Positions 1-9,129 are shown, numbered from the stretch's first letter. The stretch is DNA of 13,934 nt from Pseudoneurospora amorphoporcata (GCA_033297205.1 MU859472.1:1-13934), one strand, 5' to 3'. Made by a program: numbers and translations. Notes: a model not told the origin generated them from the letters alone.

Positions 1-93
1 ACTTGTTGTGAACCTTTTGGCTTCACCGAACAGCACTGATAGTCTTTACCTTCAGCTATCCCACTTAGGCAGATCAGACTGCCGTTCGTCACA
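1..93 (+). repeat. 3' end of an LTR (same family as solo LTR E)
   Basis: This stretch aligns with 13352-13440, the 3' end of solo LTR E, and ends GTTCGTCACA against GTTCGTTACA there. Most differences are C/T or G/A transitions, with a few small length differences. This copy keeps more CA and TG dinucleotides, so it is less RIP-mutated than E. The LTR is cut by the window edge. It is probably the 5' LTR of element A, because A's leader and gag follow it, but a separate insertion cannot be excluded. Confidence 0.75.
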
Positions 94-541
94 CTCTGTG
101 ATAGTTTGTTGTGCCTACTATCGCGCTGCGCGCGCTCAAGGGAGATAGATTTAGATTTGCGTTTCGCATAGAAACACTATTCAAATTACATCCGCGATCA
201 ATCATATCCGCGATTAAAGACTTGACCCGTTCGTAAAGCGGGCAAGCAAAGACTTGGTCGTAAACGAATATCACGACTCGAGCTAGGTAATACGACAGGC
301 ATCAAAGCCTCATCTCTTTCTTCCTCTCCTACCTATTATCAAGACGGTGTGTTCTAGCAATAACCGCACCCGCATTGATTGAGTGATTAATAACAGACTA
401 GCTACGGGTTATTACTGACAACTTTATTGCAGCAACTGCTATTAGCGCTCTTTAAGCTGCCGACCTCGCAAATTAAGCAATTTACGATACCCTAGCTAAG
501 GCACTGACAAATCTCGACAACGATCCTAAACTCTAGCCATC
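94..541 (+). other. Element A leader and RIP-damaged start of gag
   Basis: No intact ORF is visible here. No TGG-type primer-binding site follows the LTR end: the bases are CTCTGTGATAG. The stretch 94-350 holds only minor direct repeats (ATCCGCGAT occurs twice, near 190 and 208). From about 410 to 540 a gag-like reading frame is visible with in-frame TAA/TAG codons. It is Ala/Leu/Asp-rich and includes AIYDTLAKALTNLDNDPKL. That frame differs from the one starting at 542, so an indel probably lies near 535-545. The interpretation as leader plus gag N-terminus rests on position and is not a recognised domain. Confidence 0.45.
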
Positions 542-1114
542 ATGTTAACTGCGGGCGTTGACGGTAGCGGCCATAGGTCAGTGCAGTCACGCATGTATAT
601 TACCCCGTTCGATAGCAAAGGCGCTACCCCATTGGAGAAGGCGGAGAAGTACTGTTCCTAGCGTATGAAAGTCAAGCTGTGCTGGATTGATAAGCTGACC
701 TACTATGCCTTAGAGCTTAAGCGCTTCTCGTACATTGCCAAATGTTTCAAAAGCCCTCCCTTCGTGGCTATCGAGTCCTAGCTGGCTAATATCTTCGAAT
801 ACTCCACTAACGATACTAAGTAAAAATGGAAGACCACTATATATCTTTTTGAAGAGTTCGATACCAAGTATAATAACTCCGACCTCACTGTTATCGCTCG
901 CCGCGAACTAGACGATTTAAAGATAACTAAGGACATATACTGGGCCGCCTTTAAGGACCGCTTCACTATCCTTATCGACTAGTGCAATATAGATAACGCT
1001 ATAAAAGTATACTACTTTTGTAATAAGGTTAATAAGGTCGTCCGCGATGTTGTCGCTTACTAATACCCGCTCCTCGTCGACAACGACTACGGCAAGTGGC
1101 TCCAAATGACTCGC
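542..1114 (+). pseudogene. Element A gag, first part (RIP-inactivated, interrupted by B)
   Basis: The frame runs from ATG 542 to the B insertion with five in-frame stops (at the codons after YCS, IES, NDTK, LID and VAY), all TAG or TAA. Readable stretches include AEKYC, KVKLCWIDKLTYYALELKRF and DLTVIARRELDDLKITKDI. The composition and order suggest the capsid part of a Ty3/gypsy Gag. The frame continues at 8421 once element B and one CTCGC copy are removed: the interruption is 7,306 bases, which shifts the frame number by one, exactly as observed. The zinc knuckle lies in the second part. Gag would be the structural protein packaging the element's RNA. Identity rests mainly on the linked zinc knuckle and the protease downstream. 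Confidence 0.65.
1110..1114 (+). repeat. Target site duplication CTCGC of element B (left copy)
   Basis: CTCGC directly precedes the B 5' LTR and recurs at 8416-8420, directly after the B 3' LTR. A perfect 5-bp duplication is the usual product of Ty3/gypsy integrase. Confidence 0.95.
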
Positions 1115-1626
1115 TGTCACACGGACATTGCCCACAGTCCAGGGGTTAGGATCGCAAGACTCAACAGAGCTTCAACGCCTAGCATTAGCCTCAAGACGCT
1201 CAGTGGCCTCCGGCCACAACACCCACCTCGGCCAGACCCTCGACCGAACCCGCGGCCGGACCCGCGGTCAGACCCTCGGCCGGACCTACGGCCGGGCCCT
1301 CAGCCACAGTCATCCCAGAAGCAACCACAGCTAACCAAGAAGCAGGGCGCCCGGATAAAGGACAGCGCTAAAAGGAAGATAGAGAATGGATGAAGGCATT
1401 TAGGAAGATCCATACGTATACAGACTGCTTGATAGATGTCTTGAAGCCTCAAGCGACAAGGCTTGATGCGTACCTCGAGTACGTACCGATTCCCTTTAGC
1501 ATAAGAAGGCCTTGAAGCCCAACCTTCTCCTGGAGGTTGAGAAGATCAATAAGGCTTTCGAGACTAAAGTAATTTATCAGCGGAATTGAACTATTGTTCC
1601 AAGCCCAGAAACCTGCCCTTGTTATA
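1115..1626 (+). repeat. Element B 5' LTR
   Basis: This 512-bp LTR starts TGTCACACGG and ends GTTATA, where the 3' LTR has GTCACA. It matches 7880-8415 throughout; the substitutions I see are all transitions, and there is one length difference of 24 bp in the 12-bp repeat array. The open frame that can be read through the array (a PRPD-type four-residue repeat) is a by-product of the repeat and not a gene. Confidence 0.95.
1227..1298 (+). repeat. 12-bp tandem repeat array in B 5' LTR (6 units)
   Basis: Six GC-rich 12-bp units of the general form CKCGGYCRGACC (for example CGCGGCCGGACC, CGCGGTCAGACC) lie head to tail. The 3' LTR carries eight units at 7992-8087, and the 24-bp difference accounts exactly for the LTR length difference. 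It could be a spacer or regulatory array in U3; no function is shown. Confidence 0.9.
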
Positions 1627-1738
1627 GATAAATTACTTCCCTCTCGAACCACCCTACTACTCAATCTTTACCCAACCTCTTATTATAGCCGCCGACCGCG
1701 ACTCTCCGCTGCCTTTTGTTGAGCTAGAACAATCCCTG

Positions 1739-1983
1739 TATCACAGGATTACCTGTGATGGCACTGGTGATGCGCTGCACGATTGGCACAGCCATCGAGT
1801 CTCTATTGGCCATTGGCCAATAGGATCGCACGCATGCAGGCACCAGTGGGCCTCAGTCTGGATTCAGGGCATGGCTCAGCCCTACCCTATATCCAGACCG
1901 TACACCTCCCTCTCTTCCCTTCCTCTCTCCTCGTACAACTACGTATGTCACATCTACCCCCTACCTCGCCCTGCACCGTGATA
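1739..1983. mobile_element. Insert F: 245-bp RIP-free insertion (solo LTR or small inverted-repeat element) in B gag
   Basis: CCCTG (1734-1738) is repeated at 1984-1988. Removing F plus one CCCTG joins the gag frame (ELEQSL to VVYNVEDFD). The ends are short inverted repeats, TATCACAG and CGGTGATA-like (TATCAC...GTGATA). Inside are two perfect palindromes: ATCACAGGATTACCTGTGAT at 1740-1759, and TATTGGCCATTGGCCAATA near 1804-1822 with CCAAT/ATTGG boxes. A pyrimidine-rich run follows near 1907-1930. CA and TG dinucleotides are intact, unlike the flanks, so it arrived after RIP of B. No protein is encoded; the small frames are incidental. A 5-bp duplication favours a solo LTR, but the TA...TA ends are not the usual TG...CA. 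Confidence 0.8.
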
Positions 1984-3974
1984 CCCTGGTAGTTTATAAC
2001 GTTGAGGATTTCGACACTATTATGACCAATAACACCGATATTACCAACGGTTACGTTCGGGTCCCCAATTCGCCATCTTAGCTAGTCACCCTTTACGAAC
2101 AAGTCGCCGTCGCCTATAACCAGATCCGTAGAATGGCCGTAGCCATCGGCAATAAGCACGCCCAAGAATTCACTACCCTCAAAGAATAATACAAGATCCT
2201 GAGAAGATACTACAATGCCGTTACCTCCTTCTGCTCAGCCGGATACGAAGCCTCTCAGACCACTATCGCTCGCCTCAAACAAGAAGTCCAGTAAGCAAGC
2301 TCTCGATTCGCCTCCGAAGTCTGGACTACCATCGCCAGATATGGGAAAAAGGATGCGGAACGCCAGAAAGCCATCGATCAGCTGCAGAAAATCACCTCGC
2401 GATATTAGGAGGCCTTCGAGAACTTCGACGAACGGAACGCCCATTAATAATCCATTTTAGGGCGAATCGATACCTAGGCAGCCAATAAAGAATCTTAAAT
2501 CGACGACATCCTTAGCAAGCTCGTCGACCCCAATCAACTCAAGGACCTCGAGGCACAAATCGTACAAATTGCCAGCCTCCAGTAAAGCACCCAGAAGGCT
2601 ATTCAAGAAGCCTTCATCCGGTTAGGTCAAAAGGCCCCCGACGCCGCGTTAGTCCAAAAACTTTTGGAACAACGCGCCGCTACTAAAACGCCTAGCATAT
2701 AGCGATCTTCAGCCTACGATCATCCTGCCAGTCTTAGCCTAATCAACGACAGCCTCCTCCAAGCAACCCAAGCAAAAAGACAAGCCAGACAAGCTCGAAT
2801 CCAGCATGAGGCTACCTATGCCGACCTCTAGGGAGCCAGTACTATTTACCTTAGATAGTCCGCGAGAGGTCAAGGACCCCTAGGGCCTCCTAGTCTACCC
2901 TGTCGCGTCGGCGGGCCGGCCGAAGATCCTGCCCGGCACTAAGCCGACTACTTCCTCTAAAACCTAGGATATCCTACTATCTAGACAACGCCCATCCACT
3001 TTAATAAACCTTCGACTTACGATAGCAAAAAGCTCGATACCTTCCGACCTTGGTGGGCCAAGATTAACGCGTACCTTTACGCGTATACCGCCAACTTCCC
3101 AACTAACGGTCACAAAATCAACTGGCTTAGATCGATGCTTACCGACAAGGCCCAAAAATGGCACGACTCACGAGCCCGTCAGATCCAGTCTATAGGAGTC
3201 GAGGACACCTAGAAGGGATATTCTAGCGCTCTGGCCGAACGATTCCGGGACCCTTCTAAACGACACCGCAACTCTAGAAAAATACAGGAACTTAAATACG
3301 AAGGAGACATTGCCGAATACCTTACCGAATTATTAAATTTAAACGAAACTGTCAAATAGGCTAGCACTACTTTCTAAGATCAGATCGCTCAAATTCTACC
3401 ATCCAAGATTACAGAACTGATCTACTCTATTCGAGGGGGAGTGCTTAAAACTGACAATAAATTTATCAACGCCGTTCGAAAAGCCGGACGAATTTACGAA
3501 AATATGATTCGCGCTCTAGGATATTAAGGATAGGGAAAAAGCGCGCCCACGTTTAGGACGGAGCACTCGAAATCGGGCTAACAATCCCATAAGGAATTAC
3601 GCTCCAACCGAAACCAATCCTTAAGAAAACCCGACAGGCCAATTAAGGACAAGAAGTAGAATAATATTCGCGAAGCTTTAAAAGATATCAATCAGAGCGA
3701 TGTCGATTAACGTAAAAAGGACCGCGTTTCATACTAGCGATGCGGGCGGGACAATCACTATACCCTAGAATATTTCGCAAGGAAGGACAATAATAGTAAG
3801 GAACTACCTCAGCCAGCAGTTACGGCCGCTATTTCCGCCAAACGAAAGAACAGCGACCGTAAAGAAGAGGGAGCTAAAGACCTCGAAAGCGACGAGGCCC
3901 AATTTAAGAAGGCTAAGACCAACGCAATTACACGAGCAATGCAGACCATAGACGTAGACAACGACTCTGACTCG

Positions 3975-3983
3975 GATTTTTGA
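3975..3983 (+). other. Candidate -1 ribosomal frameshift site at gag/pol junction
   Basis: The gag frame ends GAT TTT TGA, and the pol frame is open from TTG at 3980, one base back. The run TTTTT (3977-3981) lets a tRNA on TTT (3978-3980) slip back to TTT (3977-3979) and re-pair perfectly, entering pol just before the TGA. The geometry is directly visible; use of the site is inference. It is not a classical X-XXY-YYZ heptamer. Confidence 0.55.
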
Positions 3984-6007
3984 GTGGCCGCCATAAAGCA
4001 CCACATAGATCATTACGGCCTCACCTTGGTGTAACCTCGGACTACCCCGTTGTTTGCACTCTGAAAAGGCTTAGCCTTAACGACGAACCCGAGCAACAAC
4101 CTCGAAAGAAGCCCTGCCTAGAACCGTTCTCAGGATTACGACCCATCGTACGTATAACCCTATTCTACAATAATTAAGAATACTCAATCAAAGTCCTTCT
4201 AAACCCAGGAAGCTCGATTCCAATTATATCCTTTTATAAGGCTAAAGTCTAAAAGCTCCCATTAATCAAACGGGCTCGCATCCGCACCCTTATAAAATTT
4301 AATATAATAATCAACACAATAGGAGGCAGATACTATATAGAAGCAGTCGTCCTTCGACATCAAGAGGATCACTACACCCGCTTCAACTTCGAACTATCAG
4401 CCATAGATAACGAATACAATATCATTCTTCCCTATTAGTAGTTACAACAACACGAATTAGCCTATTTCTTCGATAAAACGCAGGAAATCAAGTTCGCCTC
4501 AGAATACTACCAGCAAAACTATATTAGCTCTATCGTCCTAGGACTTCCCCCTACAAAAACTATCGCCAACATTCAGACTAAAATCGACGCCGCAATCGCA
4601 GCAGTACTAGAAAAGTTCCGAGAATTCCTCCCCATTATAAGCGAAGAAGCGGCGATACGAATACCGGATCATCAGCCCTAGGATCACAAGATTAACTTGA
4701 AGGAAGGGGAAACACCGCCTTATAGACCCCTCTTCGCAATGAGTAGCCGCGAACTCGATGCCCTCAAACCTTAGCTCGAAAAAATGCTAAATTCGGGACG
4801 AATAAAAAAATCCACTTCATTATATAGCGCACCCCTCATGTTCATCGATAAGAAAAATCCAGTTGATCCCCTCCGACCAATAATCGATTACCGAATCCTC
4901 AATAGAATGACTATTCTCATTAAACACCCTATCCCGCTCATTACGGAACTTCAACATACCCTCAGAACGGCCAAATTCTTCTCGAAAATCGACCTCAAAT
5001 CAAGCTTCTTCCTCGTTCGAATAGCCAAAGGCCACGAGTGGAAAACCGCCTTTCAATGCAAATACGGCCTTTTCGAATACATTATCATACCCATAGGCTT
5101 AATCAACGCTCCTTCCACATTCTAGGCTATAATAAACCACTTGTTTATGGACCTTCTAGACGCAAGAATACTCGTCTACCTAGATGACATCTTAATTTAC
5201 GCCGACACTGAGCAAGAATACGATCGCCTAGTACTAGAAGTCCTAAAACGGTTCACTAACAACCATCTTGCCGTTACCCCGTAGAAGTGCAAATAGGGAG
5301 TTACTAAAGTCGAGTTCTTAGGTTACATCATCTCTCCCCACGGCATTGGCATGGCCGAAGATAAAGTCAAGAGTATCTTAGAATAGAAATAGCCTACAAC
5401 GCTCAAGGAGTCACAATCCTTTCTAGGTTTCGCCAATTTCTACCGAAGGTTCATTAAGGGCTTCTCTACAATCGCTCAAGCCTTCTCCAAAGGAAACTCG
5501 CTGGACAAGAAACTCTAGAAATGGACAGAACCCATAGCAAAATCTTTTAAGGATTTAAAAGAAGCCTTCACAACAGCACCCGTTTTGGCTCACTTCGACC
5601 CAGCAGAACCCGCTATCATAGAAACTGACGCTTCAGATTTCGGAATCGGCGCTATTCTTTCCCAAAGGAAGGCCGACGGCAAACTACACCCTGTCGCCTT
5701 TTATTCGAGGAAAATGACGCCTGCCGAAATGAACTACGAAATCCATAATAAGGAACTCTTGGCTATCGTCAACAGCTTCGATCGCTGGAGGATTTATCTC
5801 GAAGGCGCTAAACATAGGATTAAAGTCTTTTTCGATCACCAAAACTTAGCCTATTTCACCCATGCGAAGGTCCTCAACCAACAGCAAGCACGCTAGGCCA
5901 TTCAGCTAGCCAATTTCTAGTTTATTATTAACTACCGTCCGGGTCACCTCAATTTTAAAGCTAATGCCCTTTCCCATCAAGAAAGTTTCAAACCTGAGAA
6001 GGGGGGG
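3980..6007 (+). pseudogene. Element B pol, first part: protease, reverse transcriptase, RNase H
   Basis: One frame carries three domains. The retroviral-type aspartic protease has its motif at 4196-4213, reading LLNPGS (the expected catalytic Asp is Asn), and ends near ILPY followed by two TAGs (4436-4441) where the family has WW. The reverse transcriptase spans about 4640-5500, with LRPIIDYRILN, KIDLKSSF and the catalytic YLDD at 5177-5188. RNase H spans about 5600-5960, with TDASDFGIGAIL (Asp codon 5627), the KELLAI Glu at 5753 and the DHQN Asp at 5834, so its acidic residues are kept. The frame holds 12 TAG and 2 TAA stops and no TGA. It shifts at the G7 run around 6001-6007. The protein would copy element RNA into DNA; here it is dead. 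Confidence 0.93.
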
Positions 6008-7586
6008 TATAAAGACCAGCCGATTACATCAGTCTTATAAGAAAAAACACTTCTTAGACTCTAAAGGAAGCAATTTCCTTTTATCTAAAGAAAGGCTCTG
6101 CAGCATTTCAACCCCTCGATAGAATGATGAATTTATTCGCTAGTTTAAAGAAGCCAGAGAAACGGACTCAGCCTACATAGAATAGTTCAACAAAGACGAA
6201 CCCGATAAAGATTACGAGAAATCCGATGATCTATTATACTAGAAGAACCGCCTCTAGGTCCCTACTAGCCTGCAAGCCGAAGTCACCAATTCAGAATACG
6301 ATACTAAGGTCGTGGGCTATATGGGAATGGACAAAACTATAGAGCTCATTACGAGAAACTTCTGGTGGCCAAAGATGGAGGAAACAGTTAGGGAATACGT
6401 TCGCGGCTATCATAAGTGCCAATAGAACAAACCTCCCCGCCATTCTCTCTATAGTTTACTACAACCTATGGAGCTTCATTAAACCCCTTAGAAGATTATC
6501 GTAATAGATTTTATCACGGATCTACCTCTCTCCAACGGTTGTGACTCCATCTGGGTTATAGTGGATCCCTTTACAAAGATGGCTCATTTCACCCCTCTTA
6601 AAGCAGGGGAGAAGAAAATAGAAGACTTAATTAAGATTTTCGCCCGCTCCTACTGGCGGCTGTATGGAGTACTATTGGATATTATTTCGGACCGCGATTC
6701 ACGGTTTACAGCCCATCTTTAGAAGGATTTCCTAAAATTCGTCGGCATTAAGAGCCGTATGAGCATAGTATTCTACCCCCAGACAGATAGCTAGACCGAA
6801 CGGCTCAACCAAATCCTCGAAATCTACCTTCGAACTTTCGTCAACTACGAAATAAGCAATTAGGAAGACCTTCTAGCTACTATTGAGTTCGTATATAATA
6901 ACTCCATTTCGTTGTTTACTAGCCTTACTCCCTTCTATGCCAACTACGGCTACTACCTAGCGTTTCACAATCCCTCTAACGGCGCGCCTCGGAACCCCGG
7001 GAATCGTCTATATGCCTATTGGATGATTTAAGTGTATAACGACGCCTAGCGACATTTCAACCGCGCCCGTTAGAGGATGAAGGAATGGGCGGATAAGAAG
7101 CGTTCAGAGGCACCAGTCTACGAGGTGAGGTAATTTATTATATTGAACGGTAAATACATCAAAACTAAGAGACCCTCCAAGAAGCTTGACAAGAAGCTCC
7201 ATAGCCCCTTTAAAATTTCATAGGTGATTTCCCCTACCGCTGTCCGGTTAACCCTGCCCAAGATATAGCGAATCTACGACTCCTTCCACGTCTCGCTACT
7301 AGAACCCTATTGCGCTGGCAATCGGGAGATCCTCGACCCTGACTAGGTCCTGCGAGAGGCAGCCCCAACAGTATCAGAAGACTATGAGGTTGAGAAGATC
7401 GTGGATTCTATAAGGGCTGAGACCAAAGTGTTATATCGAATTAAATGGGAAGGATGGGACAGAGCCAGTGATCTCACGTAGGAACTATAGGAGTACTTCC
7501 ATACTAACGGAGCTAAAGCCTAGGTTATCACCTTTTACGCGCGGTACCCAGAGAGGCCTCGAAACTCCAACGTCCCAATAAACTAA
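6008..7586 (+). pseudogene. Element B pol, second part: integrase and chromodomain
   Basis: After the G7 run the pol frame moves by one base and stays open in register to TAA 7584-7586. The zinc-binding segment (about 6290-6425) has lost ligands: His positions read Tyr before and after KVVG, and the first Cys of the CxxC reads Tyr (YHKC). The catalytic core keeps the D, D-35-E triad: IDF at 6507, SDR Asp at 6690, TE Glu at 6798. A short C-terminal domain (RIYDSFHVSLLEPY) and a chromodomain (about 7377-7500, YEVEKIVDS...RIKWEGW) follow. Chromodomain integrases of chromoviruses steer insertion to heterochromatin. There are 17 TAG and 3 TAA premature stops and none TGA. The triad suggests an active ancestor. 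Confidence 0.92.
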
Positions 7587-7591
7587 CTCCT

Positions 7592-7860
7592 CTACCAGAT
7601 CCTACTATTATCCGTTTTACCTTGCCTAAAACTTAGTGTATCTATGACTCCTTCCACGTCTCACTCCTGGAACCCTATTGCGCTAGCAATTAGGTAGCCC
7701 TTGACCCTGACTAGGTCTTGCGAGAGGCAGCCCTAGTAGAGTTAGAAGACTATAAGGTTGAGAGAATATTAGACTCTATAATATTTGAAGGCAAGGTTAA
7801 GTATTAGGCCAAGTGGGAAAGGTTGGGAAGGAGCTAAGAATGTTCAGCTCAGGGCGAGCC
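7592..7860 (+). pseudogene. Second, diverged copy of the integrase tail and chromodomain
   Basis: This segment repeats, in a different frame and after the first copy's stop, the sequence around 7227-7480. Both contain the residues YDSFHVSLLEPYCA, a shared LDPD-TAG-VLREAA block, and then a chromodomain start (EDYKVERILDS, where copy 1 has EDYEVEKIVDS). The copies differ at many bases, including differences that are not RIP-type, so this is either an old tandem duplication or a join between two related elements. Copy 2 breaks off after AKWERLGRS, within the chromodomain, just before the polypurine tract. It has its own TAG stops and would not be translated from pol without a further frame change. 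Confidence 0.8.
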
Positions 7861-7879
7861 TTGAAGAAGGGGGAGCTAA
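7861..7879 (+). other. Element B polypurine tract
   Basis: The purine-rich stretch TTGAAGAAGGGGGAGCTAA directly abuts the 3' LTR. This is the expected place for the RNase H-resistant primer that starts plus-strand DNA synthesis. Confidence 0.8.
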
Positions 7880-8415
7880 TGTTATATAGACATTACCCAC
7901 AGTCCAGGGGTTAGGATCGTAAGGCTCAACAGAACTTCAACGCCTAGTATTAGCTTCAAGACGCTCAGTAGCCTCCGGCCACAATACCCACCTCGGCTAG
8001 ACCCTCGACCGGACCCGCGGCCGGACTCGCGGTCAGACTCGCGGTCAGACCCGCGGTCAGACTCTCGGCCGGACCCACGGCTGGGCCCTCAGCTACAGTC
8101 ATCCTAGAAGTAACTATAGCTAACTAAGAAGTAGGGCGCCCGGATGAAGGACAGCGCTAAAAGGAAGATGGAGAATAGATGAAGGCATTTAGGAAGATCC
8201 ATACGTATGTAGACTGCTTGATAGATGTCTTGAAGCCTTAGGCGACAAGGCTTGATGCGTACCTCGAGTACGTACCGATTCCCTTTGGCATAAGAAGGCC
8301 TTGAAGCCCAACTTTCTCCTGGAGGCTGAGAAGATCAATAAGGCTTTCGAGACTAAAGTAATTTATTAGCGGAATTGAACTATTGTTCCAAGCCTAGAAA
8401 TCTGCCCTTGTCACA
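7880..8415 (+). repeat. Element B 3' LTR
   Basis: This 536-bp LTR starts TGTTATATAG (RIP form of TGTCACACGG) and ends GTCACA. Relative to the 5' LTR it has lost several CA dinucleotides: one run near 8104-8135 has CCA, GCA and ACA turned to CTA, GTA and ATA. The 5' copy carries the opposite changes elsewhere, so both LTRs were hit. It is followed directly by the CTCGC duplication. Confidence 0.95.
7992..8087 (+). repeat. 12-bp tandem repeat array in B 3' LTR (8 units)
   Basis: Eight units of the same 12-bp GC-rich repeat as at 1227-1298. The two extra units are CGCGGTCAGAC-type, so they arose by local duplication of that unit after, or during, the last transposition. Confidence 0.9.
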
Positions 8416-8420
8416 CTCGC
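8416..8420 (+). repeat. Target site duplication CTCGC of element B (right copy)
   Basis: Identical to 1110-1114. Collapsing the two restores the A gag codons at the join (MTR followed by FLA). Confidence 0.95.
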
Positions 8421-8960
8421 TTCCTAGCCTAGAGCTATGAGGATAATGTCTACCGCGAGAAGCTCGCCAACCCGTTTTACAAATTACCCTCCTCGAATAA
8501 CTATAATACCGCTTCGTCCTCGGAGTAGCCTGTTAGTTAGGGTAGCAACGCAATAGACCTTAACTCTATATCCGCTACTAATATCACTATACGTAGTATA
8601 ATTTTTCAAGAGGTCTTCGAATATTATATAAAGACTAGCGCTTGTACCCGTTGCGGTCGTAGGAACTATTTCTCGGCCGTATGCCGTAGCTGTATCAACT
8701 TTAACAAAAACTCCCTCGCTTCCACCCGTAGCGGCGGTCGCGGCAGAGGTAGCGGCAGAGGTAGTAGTAAGGGTGGTAATAACAACTCCGCTCCTCAGTA
8801 AAGCTAGTACAACTACGGCCAACAGCAGTAGCATTACGTTAACATTATAAACACCCAATCGCCTAACGCTAATAACACTACAGCGCCATAGTATTAATAG
8901 GCCCTAGTTCCTGCTTACGTCCTTGGCTTCGCCGGCCTCGTTTAGGATAACGAGACTGGT
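8421..8960 (+). pseudogene. Element A gag, second part with zinc knuckle
   Basis: This continues the gag frame of 542-1114. A zinc knuckle is at 8643-8684 (CTRCGRRNYFSAVC), with C-x2-C-x4-H-x4-C spacing but Tyr in place of His (TAT, consistent with a RIP-changed CAT/CAC). A Gly/Arg/Ser-rich tail follows at about 8728-8790 (GGRGRGSGRGSSKGG), typical of nucleic-acid-binding Gag ends, and then an Asn/Gln-rich stretch with many TAG codons. The opposite-strand open frame over 8484-8858 is an antisense reading of this tail and not a gene. The capsid and knuckle order supports Gag. Confidence 0.75.
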
Positions 8961-9129
8961 TATGTTAACTAGTAGGGAAATGTGCAACCTCTAAACTAAA
9001 TCGCGATTGGAGGTGATTATCTATAGAATAACTATGGAAGGAGGAAGGTAGTATCCCTATATAGTTAGATATAGTTGAGATTTATAAATCCTCTATAAAT
9101 AACTATTATAAACACCCCAATTCACTAAA
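8961..9129 (+). other. Element A gag-protease junction, unreadable
   Basis: AT-rich, stop-dense sequence lies between the gag tail and the protease, with TATA-rich runs such as the one near 9055-9110. No domain can be read. The protease frame that follows is shifted from the gag frame, so a natural frameshift or an indel must lie here. Confidence 0.4.

Larger units (their letters stand above)
1628..3983 (+). pseudogene. Element B gag (about 701 residues without insert F), RIP-inactivated
   Basis: The frame can be followed from ATA 1628 (the likely RIP product of an ATG) to TGA 3981-3983. It is broken by insert F and by 12 TAG and 12 TAA codons. The N-terminal third is rich in Gln, Glu, Lys and Ala and looks coiled-coil. 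A capsid-like domain lies at about 3000-3500 (TFRPWWAKINAYLYAY, KINWLRSMLTDKAQKWHDSR), resembling the retrotransposon Gag family. A zinc knuckle with C-x2-C-x4-H-x4-C spacing is at 3732-3773, but its first and last Cys are now Tyr (TAC, TAT), leaving Y-C-H-Y. The C-terminus is Lys- then Asp/Ser-rich. The frame starts only one base after the LTR, leaving no leader. Gag would form the particle and bind RNA; this copy cannot. Confidence 0.88.
1115..8415 (+). mobile_element. Element B: complete chromodomain-type Ty3/gypsy LTR retrotransposon, RIP-inactivated
   Basis: The element is 7,301 bp, including the 245-bp insert F. Its boundaries are set by paired LTRs (1115-1626 and 7880-8415), termini TGTCAC...GTCACA and a perfect CTCGC target duplication. 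The order is gag, then pol in the -1 frame with protease, RT, RNase H, integrase and chromodomain, which is diagnostic of Ty3/gypsy (PR-RT-RH-IN, not the copia order). I read about 41 TAG and 17 TAA premature stops and no TGA in the gag and pol frames, plus one single-base frameshift at a G7 run near 6001-6007. Both LTRs carry many transitions relative to each other, so RIP acted after insertion. Confidence 0.95.

Noticed and set aside
1106..1393. 95-codon frame with PRPD-type repeats
   Set aside because: It straddles the junction of A and the B LTR; the repeats are the 12-bp LTR array read in frame.
1783..1992. 69-codon frame inside insert F
   Set aside because: It overlaps the palindrome and the pyrimidine-rich run and crosses F's right end into gag in another frame. 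No coding signal.
1628..7586. TAG read as an amino acid (altered code) in element B
   Set aside because: TAA stops, Met to Ile and Cys/His to Tyr changes occur alongside, all explained by CpA to TpA mutation. An altered code would not produce these.
7880..8415. Segment similar to 1115-1626 as an independent tandem repeat
   Set aside because: Matching termini, adjacent polypurine tract and outer CTCGC duplication identify the pair as LTRs of one element.
8484..8858. 124-codon minus-strand frame with hydrophobic start, resembling a signal peptide
   Set aside because: Antisense reading of the Gly/Arg/Ser-rich tail and zinc knuckle of A gag, which makes sense on the + strand.
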